A stretch of 9,724 nt of DNA from CBDDRG01 sp051306415 (GTDB lineage: Bacteria; Pseudomonadota; Gammaproteobacteria; Pseudomonadales; Porticoccaceae). The notes under the pieces were generated by a model. The model made no database searches, was not told the origin of the DNA, and worked only from the letters and a program-made list of their open reading frames with translations. Of this stretch, positions 1 through 6,702 are shown one piece after another (position 1 is the first letter of the stretch; each line of letters begins with the position of its first letter). The translations under genes and the position numbers were made by a program. The stretch covers positions 1 to 9,724 of the forward strand of contig JBPPNE010000332.1 in the NCBI GenBank assembly GCA_051306415.1. The letters are read 5' to 3'.

Positions 1-74
1 GCCGAATCGGCTCGACCGTTCCTCGCACCGGCTTGTCGCTGCAGTTCCATGCGTTCGCTCTTGCTCAGTTTCAT
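1..74 (-). CDS. N-terminus of a leftward gene, possibly IS630-like transposase (partial)
   Basis: Reading leftward from an ATG at 74-72, 24 codons are visible before the window edge; the peptide begins MKLSKSERMELQ and continues to ...RNGRADS. A strong Shine-Dalgarno GGAGGG (79-84 on the complementary strand) sits 4 bases before the ATG, so this is very likely a real start. A short charged helix followed by an Arg/Ala-rich turn resembles the opening of helix-turn-helix transposases of the IS630/Tc1 type, but that resemblance is from memory and 24 residues are too few to prove it. A weak leftward -10-like TATCAT lies just upstream (95-100). The gene is divergent from the metabolic row that follows. 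It could equally be another small DNA-binding protein. Confidence 0.45.
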   Translation of the reverse strand, partial: MKLSKSERMELQRQAGARNGRADS

Positions 75-367
75 CACGCCCTCCGCAGGCGTAATGATAC
101 TCCCTATTTAAACGTTACAGTCCACTAGTAGGCTGGGGAGACGACTTCGGTTAGGCTCCGTTCGCCTCCCACCAGCGCTACCGACTTGTCTGGCATCCCG
201 CCCGCTGCGGGAATTCTCGCCAGCCACACTGAACCGCACGATTTGCCTATATAAGCAAAATCCTGTCGAGCGAACCCTGTCAAGCAGAATATGGCCGCTT
301 GAGCAAATGTTCAGGTCCCAGTTTCGCGCGGTGGCAACAGAATTTTTAACATCAATAGGAGTAAATC
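75..367. other. Gene-free divergent intergenic region
   Basis: No reading frame with a credible start lies here. It separates the leftward gene at the window edge from the rightward metabolic row, so it should hold the promoters of both. Visible structure: a bulged 9-bp stem at 132-140/166-176, a short GC hairpin CCCGCTGCGGG (201-211), an 18-bp imperfect palindrome (242-259), and two similar short segments, CCTGTCGAGCGAA and CCTGTCAAGCAGA, around 261-287. The A/T-rich leader before 368 ends in AGGAG. If the left gene is an insertion sequence, its terminal inverted repeat should lie within about 95-135, but I cannot define it from one end. Confidence 0.6.
242..259. promoter_or_regulatory. 18-bp imperfect palindrome, candidate operator
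   Basis: The sequence TTTGCCTATATAAGCAAA pairs with its own reverse complement at 16 of 18 positions (8 of 9 base pairs; only 247/254 mismatch). It lies 109 bases before the ATG of the first flavoprotein gene and its centre contains TATATA, which could serve as a -10 element, so a dimeric repressor bound here would cover the promoter. No good -35 hexamer is present 16-18 bases upstream, so the promoter part is weak. No regulator gene is in the window to pair with it. Confidence 0.4.
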
Positions 368-1517
368 ATGAGTAGTCAATCCATCGTCGAGGCCGCCCGC
401 GCGTTACAACCTCTGATCAGCGAGTACCGCCGCGAGGGCGAGCGCCCGACTCGCACCGGAAGTAGTAGCTGCCGTGGGTAAAGCCGGCCTGTTCCGGATG
501 TTTGCGCCACAGGAAGTCGGCGGGCTCGAAGTCACCCCCTCGGAGGCCTTCGACGCCACCGTGGAGATTGCCGGGGCCGATCCGGCGGTGAGCTGGTACA
601 TGGTCAACTCGATGCCGGCCTGTCTGCTGGCGGCGATCCTCCCGGAGGCAGAACGGCAACAGTTGTACGCCGAGCCGGATCGCCATTTCGGGTTTTCCGC
701 TGTCGTGCTGGCGACGGCCGTGTCGACCGAAGGTGGCTACAGGCTGAGCGGTTTCTGGCCAGTTGTCACCGGTTTTGAAGACGCACTCTGGTGTACGCTG
801 GCAGCGCGGGTAATGGACGGTGACAGTCCCCTCCTAGTCAACGGCCGTCCCGAGGTGCGCCTGTTTCTGGTGCCGACGGCGCAGACCAAGATCGCGCAGA
901 CCTGGCAGAACTCCGCCGCCATGCGTGGCACCGGTAGCAACCAGGTGACAGTGAAGGATCTGTTCGTGCCGAGCGCTATGGCGCAGATCTCCGGCAGCAC
1001 GCCGTTGATCGACCGCACCATGTACCGCCATTCACCGATGCTGCTGACCTTGCCGATCTTCGCGGCGGTAGCGGTCGGTGTGCTGAAAGGCGCGATTGAA
1101 GCGGCGACCCTCGAAATCAAGAGCAAAGTCTCATCAGTGACCGGCAAGGCGCTGAAAGACCAAACCGAAACCCAGATCGCCATTGCCAATGCTTCTGCTG
1201 CGCTGCGCGCTATCCGCGCCGGCTGTATCGGAGCGTTCGACGGCGTTTGGCGCGCGATCAGCGCCGGCGAGCCAGTCTCCCGCGAAGTGAAGGCCGAGCT
1301 CTATGCATCGAGTTTCTACGCCGGCGATGTCGCCCGCGAGATGATCAGCCTTCTCTACGTCAAGGGCTCGCGGGCGGCCTTCATGCAGGGTCATGCGCTC
1401 GAGCGCTGCCTGTCCAACATCCACGCCATCATCGCCGCCATCGACGCCCGCCGCGGCTTCCATCACTCCGCGGGCGCGGTGTTGTTAGGGGCCGAGCCGG
1501 TAGAGCCCGGCTTCTGA
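368..1517 (+). pseudogene. Acyl-CoA dehydrogenase-fold flavoprotein 1 (flavin-dependent monooxygenase type), one frameshift
   Basis: The start at 368 is fixed by AGGAG (357-361) six bases upstream. From there 26 residues are read (MSSQSIVEAARALQPL...GER) before the frame runs into a stop at 478-480. Skipping one C of the CCC run at 445-447 joins this to the long second frame (RLAPEVVAAVGKAGLF...), which continues to TGA at 1515-1517, giving about 382 residues, normal for the family. Family features: N-terminal helical domain with LFRMFAPQEVGG, beta-domain GFWPVVTGFEDALW (about 122-141 of the joined protein), and MRGTGSNQVTVKDLFVP (about 185-201), followed by a helical C-terminal domain. The last two motifs and the tail ending LLGAEPVEP resemble HsaA-like two-component FMN/FAD monooxygenases more than beta-oxidation enzymes (family knowledge). 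Such enzymes need a partner flavin reductase, which is absent here. A start at GTG 474 would lose 35 residues and has no Shine-Dalgarno site. The gene is followed directly by a terminator. Confidence 0.8.
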
Positions 1518-1523
1518 TCCGAG

Positions 1524-1547
1524 TGCCGGTCACTGCCGGCATTTTTT
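1524..1547 (+). terminator. Intrinsic terminator after flavoprotein 1
   Basis: A 6-bp GC-rich stem, TGCCGG (1524-1529) with CCGGCA (1536-1541), encloses a 6-base loop TCACTG and is followed immediately by six T residues (1542-1547). It starts 7 bases after the stop codon of the first flavoprotein gene. Its place between two same-strand, functionally similar genes suggests that transcription of the first gene is largely uncoupled from the rest, or that the site attenuates read-through. Confidence 0.75.
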
Positions 1548-1634
1548 AGTCATTGGTGTTTGGCCGCCGTCGCGAACGATACACGGCAGTCATCGAAGCC
1601 GAGCGATTGATCATGCCTTCCCGAGGAAACCGTC

Positions 1635-2839
1635 ATGAACTTTAAAGATAGCCGCGAGGCGCTGACGCATATCGAGCGCCTGTCCACTACTTTTGCCAAG
1701 ACCTATCCCCAGCGCGACCGCGACAACCAATATCCGGCCGAGGAAATGGATCAGCTCAAGGCGAGCGGCCTGCTGGGATTCTCCATTCCCAAAAGTTACG
1801 GCGGCCTCGGTGCTTCGTGCGCCGACATCACCCAAGCCATTGTGCTGCTGGCCCAGGGCAACCCCGCCATCGGCCAGATGTTTCTGGTGCACTGTCTGCT
1901 CGGCGCGTCCTTTCTGGATGAGCTGGCGCCGGAGGCGCTGAAGCGCGCGGTGTACGACGACATTCTCACCAACCAGCGGTTTCTCGGTAACGCCGCGTCG
2001 GAAAAGTCCAATGACCCCAAGAAGGGCTACGACCTGACCTTGGCGCCGGTCGACGGCGGTGTGCACATCAGCGGCCGCAAGTTCTTTTCCACCGGCTCGC
2101 TGGCTGCGGATCTGGTGGCGGTGATCGGTATGATGGACGGCAACATGGCGCTCGCCATCGTGCGCCGCGACGCCCCCGGGCTGCAGATCGTGGACGACTG
2201 GGACGCCATGGGGCAGCGTGGTACCGGCAGCGGCACCACGTTGTTCGACAAGGTGTTTGCGCCGAGCGCAATGCTGATTCCGACGCTGGTGGGCGCCGAC
2301 CGGCAGATGGCGCAGACCAATCTGCTCGGCCCCATCACCCAAATCGGTTTCACCGCGATTTTCATCGGTGCCGCCAAAGGTGCGCTGCGCGAGGCCACGC
2401 ATTACGTCCGCACCACCACCCGCGCCTACCCCTGGCCCGGGCTCAGTTTCGAGTGCGCGGTGGATGATCCCCACATCCTGGCGCAAATCGGCGTCGCACC
2501 TGGCGGCAGCGGAAGCCCTGATCCACGAGGCTGCCCGCAAGGTCGATGCGGCGCTCGCCGTGCGCGCGGCGGCGGATATGGCGCCACTGCGCGCGGAGGC
2601 ATCGGTGGCGTCGGTGGCGGTGTCCCAGACCAAGATCGTCGCGACCCACACCGGGTTGCGAGTCTGTCAGGACGTGTTCGCCGCCTGTGGCGCGCTCGGG
2701 GCTGCGGGAACAGAATCTGGATCGCTTCTGGCGCGATGTGAGCGCGCTGACGTTGCACGACCCGCTGAGCTTTCGCACCCGCAGCGTCGGCGAATAGCTG
2801 TTGCAGGACAAGGCGCCGACCCCGGCGTTGCGTTACTGA
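1635..2839 (+). pseudogene. Acyl-CoA dehydrogenase-fold flavoprotein 2, DszC/SfnC-like monooxygenase, two frameshifts and an amber codon
   Basis: Start ATG 1635 has GAGGA (1623-1627) seven bases upstream. The protein is read in three frames: residues 1-286 to about 2492 (ending DDPHILAQIG), then frame +1 from about 2494 (SHLAAAEALIHEAARKVD...FAACGALG), then a third frame from about 2702 (LREQNLDRFWRDVSALTLHD) to TAG at 2795-2797. After the TAG the same frame continues LLQDKAPTPALRY to TGA at 2837-2839. That tail fits the usual family ending, so the amber probably replaced a Tyr or Trp codon. Diagnostic motifs are FLGNAASEKS (117-126), GRKFFSTGSLAADLVAV (147-163), WDAMGQRGTGSGTT (189-202), AIFIGAAKGALREA (241-254), and the TLHDP signature near the C-terminus. 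These match the dibenzothiophene/dimethylsulfone-type FMNH2-dependent monooxygenases of the ACAD superfamily (family knowledge). Joined length is about 400 residues, as expected. With three lesions it is very likely non-functional if the sequence is correct. Confidence 0.85.
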
Positions 2840-2970
2840 CCGGCCTTACACTATTGATAATGGGCGTGCTGGAATAGTGGACTCACTTTATTTTTGGTTG
2901 CGCCGTTACGCTCGCCAATCTTGGTTATAGTGACGGCCAGCACCCAATCAAAAATCCAACGGGGGTATGT
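2840..2970 (+). promoter_or_regulatory. Intergenic leader with weak -10-like element before the methyltransferase
   Basis: This 131-base A/T-richer gap separates the disrupted flavoprotein 2 from the methyltransferase. TATAGT at 2926-2931 is a fair -10 match, 40 bases before the ATG, but no TTGACA-like hexamer stands 16-18 bases upstream (CCGTTA at 2903-2908). A promoter here would explain how the methyltransferase and transporter stay expressed downstream of broken genes. A GGGGG run at 2961-2965 is the likely ribosome binding site. Confidence 0.25.
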
Positions 2971-4032
2971 ATGACCACAGCAAACACCGATCCCATGGCC
3001 TTTGTCGGCAAGGTCATCGACCACGCCACCGGCATGATGGCGATTCGCCTGTGCGCCATCGGCGACCGCCTCGATCTGTTCAAGACTATTGCCGACAAGG
3101 GCGCGCTGACCAGCGCGGAGCTGGCGGCCGCGACTGGCCTCAACGAACGCTATCTACGCGAGTGGATCTACGGCATCTCGCTCGCGGGCTATTTGGATTT
3201 CGACAAGGTCACGCGCAAGGTCTCGGTGCCCGAAGCACACAAGCCAGCGCTGGTGGACGTCGGCGGGCCGCTGTATCAGGGTGGTTTGTTCCGCATGTTC
3301 AACGCGATACTCGATCCCTACCAGGATTTGCTGCGCTCTTTCCGCGAGGGCGGCGGCATCGACTACTCGCGCTACAACGCGGACTTCTGGGAGGGGCTCG
3401 AACACAATACCTGTGTGCGCTACAAGAACAACTTGGTGAGCCAGTGGCTGCCGGAGATGCCCGAGGTCGTCGCCAAGCTGGACGCGGGCGGTAGCTTCGC
3501 GGACTTCGGCTGCGGCGCGGGACGCTCGACCATCGAGATGGCGCAGCGCTTTCCCACGGCGAGCTTTCACGGCTTCGATATTTTTCCGGGCAATATCGAC
3601 AAGGCCCGTGAGAACGCCCGCGCAGCCGGGGTGGAGAACCGCACCCGCTTTGACATCGCGGATTTCGCCAAGGGCGTTGACGGCCAGTTCGATGTGGTCG
3701 CCACCTTCGATGTGATCCACGACATGGCCGATCCCCGCGGCGGCATCCGCGCGTTGCGCCGCGCAGTGAAGGACGACGGTATCTATGTGTTGATGGATAT
3801 CGACTGCACCGATGACCCGGCCGACAACAGCGGGCCGCTGGCGGTATTCAAACTGGGCGCGAGTCTGCACTTCTGCATGACCACGTCGCTCGCACAGGGC
3901 GGCGAAGGCTTGGGCACCGTCGGACTGCCGGAATCGCGGGTGCGGGAATTCTGCGATGCGGCGGGTTTTGCGTCGGTGCGCCGACTGCCGATCAAGCACC
4001 CGCTGAACGCGCTGTACGAAATACGCCCCTAG
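2971..4032 (+). CDS. Class I SAM-dependent methyltransferase with N-terminal winged-helix domain (Rv2258c-like)
   Basis: An intact 353-residue protein. Residues about 30-80 (IGDRLDLFKTIADKGALTSA...YLREWIYGISLAGYLDFD) form a winged-helix/dimerisation-type domain, as in Rv2258c-like and plant O-methyltransferase-like enzymes. The Rossmann methyltransferase domain follows: motif I DFGCGAG (178-184), the acidic ribose-binding position in GFDIF (201-205), FDVVATFDVIHDM (240-252), and the post-motif strand IYVLMDIDC (271-279). The C-terminus GLPESRVREFCDAAGF...NALYEIRP is typical of this family. It transfers a methyl group from S-adenosylmethionine to a small molecule; the acceptor is unknown. The winged helix in such enzymes usually serves dimerisation and substrate binding rather than DNA binding. 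The start at 2971 follows GGGGG at 2961-2965; an overlapping ATG at 2967 is in another frame. Its place between oxidative flavoproteins and a transporter suggests it acts on the same compound. Confidence 0.85.
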   Translation: MTTANTDPMAFVGKVIDHATGMMAIRLCAIGDRLDLFKTIADKGALTSAELAAATGLNERYLREWIYGISLAGYLDFDKVTRKVSVPEAHKPALVDVGGPLYQGGLFRMFNAILDPYQDLLRSFREGGGIDYSRYNADFWEGLEHNTCVRYKNNLVSQWLPEMPEVVAKLDAGGSFADFGCGAGRSTIEMAQRFPTASFHGFDIFPGNIDKARENARAAGVENRTRFDIADFAKGVDGQFDVVATFDVIHDMADPRGGIRALRRAVKDDGIYVLMDIDCTDDPADNSGPLAVFKLGASLHFCMTTSLAQGGEGLGTVGLPESRVREFCDAAGFASVRRLPIKHPLNALYEIRP

Positions 4033-4124
4033 GTTTTTCGGGCGACGTCCTCGCGCCCATCCGACGGTAACGCGGCGCTAGGGCGAGGGTGCCGCCGTTG
4101 CCAACAAAAATTTAAGAAGACTTC

Positions 4125-5366
4125 ATGCCGCATCGCAATCCGCACGGCCCCACCGCGGTGGCCGTGGCTTTTGTCACCCTCGGCGTCGTCTACGGCGTCT
4201 GGTTCGCCTATTCGGTCTTTCTGGTGGCCCTGGTCGAGGACATGGGCTGGAGCCGCTCGCTCACCGCCGGTGCGATCTCGGTAATGAGTCTGGTGCATGG
4301 TTTTTCGGGGCCCCTCAATGGCCGCATGATCGAGCGCATGGGGGCGCGCCGGGTTATCGCCCTCGGCGGCCTGGTCTTCAGCATTGGGCTCGCCCTCACC
4401 GCGCTGATTCAGACTTGGTGGCAGCTCTATCTCAGCTTCGGTGTGATCAGTGCTTTCGGCATCGCGATGGCCGGCTGGGTGCCCTTCATCGTCACCGTCG
4501 AGCGCTGTTATCCCGAGCGCTTGGGCACCGCTCTAGGTTTTGCGCTGGCCGGCGTGGGTTTCGGCATCTTGGTCGGCGTGCCAGCGATCAACGCGCTGGT
4601 GGAAAGCGTCGGCTGGCGCCAGACCTTCCTGTGGCTCGCGCTGCTGGGGCCGCTGTGGATCATTCCCTCGGCCTGGTGGCTGCTGCGCGTACCGGAACGG
4701 CCGCGGCGATCCGCTACCACGGCGGCGACAACCCCGACCACGCCGGTACCCACGCATGAATGGCTGTTGTCGACGGCACTGCGTTCGCCGCGTTTCTGGT
4801 ACGCCGGGTTTTCTTTCCTCACCGGCGCCTGTCTGGCGCAGATTCTGCTCATCCATCAGTTCGCCTTCATGGTGGACCATGGCATTCCCAAAGCCCAGAG
4901 TTCCTTTATCGCCGGCACTATCGGCATTTCCAGTATTGCCGGCCAACTATTCTGGGGCCGGCTGTCCGACCGCATCGGCCGCGAGTGGGCCTATACGTTT
5001 GCCGCCGTCAGCAATGTGCTGGCGGTGCTCGCCCTCGCCGCCCTCGGTTGGTGGACGGCGCTGCTGTGGCTCGCGGTGGGTTTCGCGATCTTTGCCGGCT
5101 TCGGCTACGGTGCCAACGCGCCCATCTACCCGGCTACCTCGCGCGATCTGTTCGCGAGTCCGTTTTTCCCGTCGATTTTCGGCACGCTGGCGATTTCGGG
5201 CTCGCTGGGCGCGGCGCTCGGCGCCTGGCTCGGTGGCTGGTTGTACGATATCACTGGCGATTATCAGGCAATGCTGGCAACCGGTTTCATCATGGCCTTG
5301 GTATCGCCCATCGGCCTCTGGCTGGCGGCGCCCCGCAAACCCAATCCGGCGCCGGCACCGGCTTGA
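4125..5366 (+). CDS. MFS transporter (monocarboxylate/OFA-like)
   Basis: An intact 413-residue inner-membrane protein with about twelve hydrophobic segments (roughly 12-34, 46-63, 76-96, 101-124, 135-157, 166-187, 226-248, 260-280, 291-308, 311-334, 352-372, 382-402). A hydrophilic loop at about 188-222, rich in Thr and Pro, separates the two six-helix halves. The MFS signature between helices 2 and 3 appears as GRMIERMGARR (66-76), and its counterpart between helices 8 and 9 is GRLSDRIGREW (278-288). The family exchanges or symports organic anions such as monocarboxylates; the substrate here is not readable. The start at 4125 has AAGAAGA (4114-4120) upstream. It is 92 bases after the methyltransferase and 37 bases before flavoprotein 3, so it is probably co-transcribed with both. 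It most likely imports the compound handled by the neighbouring enzymes, although export of a methylated product is also possible. Confidence 0.88.
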   Translation: MPHRNPHGPTAVAVAFVTLGVVYGVWFAYSVFLVALVEDMGWSRSLTAGAISVMSLVHGFSGPLNGRMIERMGARRVIALGGLVFSIGLALTALIQTWWQLYLSFGVISAFGIAMAGWVPFIVTVERCYPERLGTALGFALAGVGFGILVGVPAINALVESVGWRQTFLWLALLGPLWIIPSAWWLLRVPERPRRSATTAATTPTTPVPTHEWLLSTALRSPRFWYAGFSFLTGACLAQILLIHQFAFMVDHGIPKAQSSFIAGTIGISSIAGQLFWGRLSDRIGREWAYTFAAVSNVLAVLALAALGWWTALLWLAVGFAIFAGFGYGANAPIYPATSRDLFASPFFPSIFGTLAISGSLGAALGAWLGGWLYDITGDYQAMLATGFIMALVSPIGLWLAAPRKPNPAPAPA

Positions 5367-5403
5367 ACCCATAACTCGACAATAACGCTCCGAGGAACCC
5401 GCC

Positions 5404-6569
5404 ATGACCTATCTGCCGCTCACCGAACAGCAACAACATTGGCGCGCTGTCGCCCGCGAGGTCGCCACCCACGCGGTCGGCCCGCGCGCCGCCAGCACCG
5501 ATAGCGAGCGCGCCTTCCCGCGCCAATCCCTCGCCGCGCTGCGGGACGCCGGGTTGTGGAAGCTGCGCGTCAGTGTCGCCGATGGCGGTGTGGGCGCCGA
5601 TCTGCTGACCACCTGCCTGGTGGTCGATGAAATCGCCAAAAAATGTCCCTCCACCGGCATGTGCTACAAAATGCATGTGGAGGCAGCCGAGCTGATCAGC
5701 CGGATGCCCAGCGACGCCCAGCGCCAGGGTGTCGTCAAAGGCATCGCGGAGGGCAAGGTTTTTTGCACCGTGGCCGGCGGCGAGACCTCAGGCAAAGGTG
5801 ACGACTGGGTGCCCGGCATGCAGCTTTCGGCGGTCGAGAAGACCGCGGAGGGCTATCGCCTCGACGGCATCCGCAAGTCCTATGTGACTTCCGCCGGTGA
5901 GGCCACCCATTACTTCATGCTCTGCCGCGTCGGTGCCGACGCCAAGCCCAACCAGCTCACCGCGTTACTGGTCGAAGCCGACAAGATCGATTGGAAAACC
6001 CTGGAGCCTTGGCACGGACTCGGTATGCGCGGCAACAACAGCATGCCGATGCGCTTCAGCGGCGTCGTTCCAGAGGCCAACCGCATCGGCGACGAGCACG
6101 CCGGCCTCAAATATCTGGGTGCGATGATGATGCCGGTGGTGGCGCTAACCTATGGTGCAGCCTATCTGGGTGTGGCCGCCGGCGCCTACGAGATCGCCTG
6201 TGTGGAAGCCCCGAAACGCTGTCCCAGTGGCGCACGGCGCCTCGACAACGCCATCAACCAGCGACGCATGGCCGAGCTCAGTGCCCGCATCGAAGCGGCC
6301 CGCGCGCTGTTGCATGTGGCGGCCGCCGCCGGCGATGCCGTCAGGTGCAGGCACCCCTGCCCTACCTGCAAGCCAAGGTCAGCTACTCCGAAGCGGCGGT
6401 GTTCGTAACTCAGGAATTGATGACGATGTTTGGCGGCACCGCCTTCGCTGCACGACTGCCGTTCGAGCGCTACTTCCGCGATGCCCGGGCGGGCATGATC
6501 ATGGGGCTCGCCAACGACGACGCCTACCAGACGATTTTCGGCATGCTGTTTCCGGAGCCCAAAAAATAG
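5404..6569 (+). pseudogene. Acyl-CoA dehydrogenase-like flavoprotein 3, one frameshift, canonical catalytic Glu absent
   Basis: ATG 5404 has GAGGA (5392-5396) seven bases upstream. Frame 1 runs to about residue 313 (...LLHVAAAAGDAV), then the homologous sequence continues in another frame from 6342 (QVQAPLPYLQAKVSYSEAAV) to TAG at 6567-6569. One missing base near 6341-6342 explains the break, and the joined protein is 388 residues, typical of the superfamily. It has the ACAD layout: N-terminal helices, beta-domain with FCTVAGGETSGKGDDW (120-135) and GLGMRGNNSMPMRFSGVVP (205-223), and C-terminal helices with MFGGTAFAARLPFERYFRDA (342-361). In classical enzymes the catalytic Glu lies in GGxGYxxE or in the later EGTxE motif. 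Here the first position is Arg (351) and the second region reads MGLANDD, so both acids are missing. It may therefore be an oxygenase or a non-dehydrogenase member. If the sequence is correct, the lesion removes the last 75 residues, including flavin and subunit contacts. Confidence 0.82.
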
Positions 6570-6702
6570 CCGGGCGCAAGGTTCCCTCGACGATAGCCAA
6601 GGTGGCCTGGCGGATAAAGCGGGAGCGTCATCGCAGTGGAGCGTCGGGCGATTTGCTACCTTAGTTGATGGATTTTCGCGCCAGCGGTTTGCTTGAACTG
6701 AA
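6570..6702. other. Convergent intergenic region
   Basis: These 133 bases lie between the 3' ends of the rightward metabolic row and the leftward polysaccharide row. I find no gene, and no GC-rich hairpin followed by a T run on either strand, so termination here is either factor-dependent or not visible by eye. Confidence 0.55.

Noticed and set aside
1611..2651. Long open frame (346 codons) on the minus strand opposite flavoprotein 2
   Set aside because: It mirrors the codon structure of the real gene, has low-complexity Arg/Ala/Gly/His composition, no family motif and no binding site; GC-rich genes commonly leave such antisense frames open.
2866..2943. 7-bp inverted repeat GTGCTGG/CCAGCAC before the methyltransferase
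   Set aside because: The arms are 64 bases apart and no other pairing extends them; expected by chance.
3154..3999. Open frame (281 codons) on the minus strand opposite the methyltransferase
   Set aside because: The plus-strand gene is intact and has clear motifs; the antisense product resembles no family.
4033..4124. GC-rich hairpin after the methyltransferase as a terminator
   Set aside because: The 5-bp GGGCG/CGCCC stem is not followed by a T run on either strand.
4540..5385. Alternative plus-strand frame (281 codons) within the MFS gene
   Set aside because: Arg/Pro/Ser-rich translation typical of an out-of-frame reading of a GC-rich gene; the main frame shows twelve membrane helices.
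440..6345. Programmed frameshifting as an explanation for the broken flavoprotein genes
   Set aside because: The sites share no slippery heptamer or common downstream structure and shift in different directions; mutation or sequencing error is simpler.
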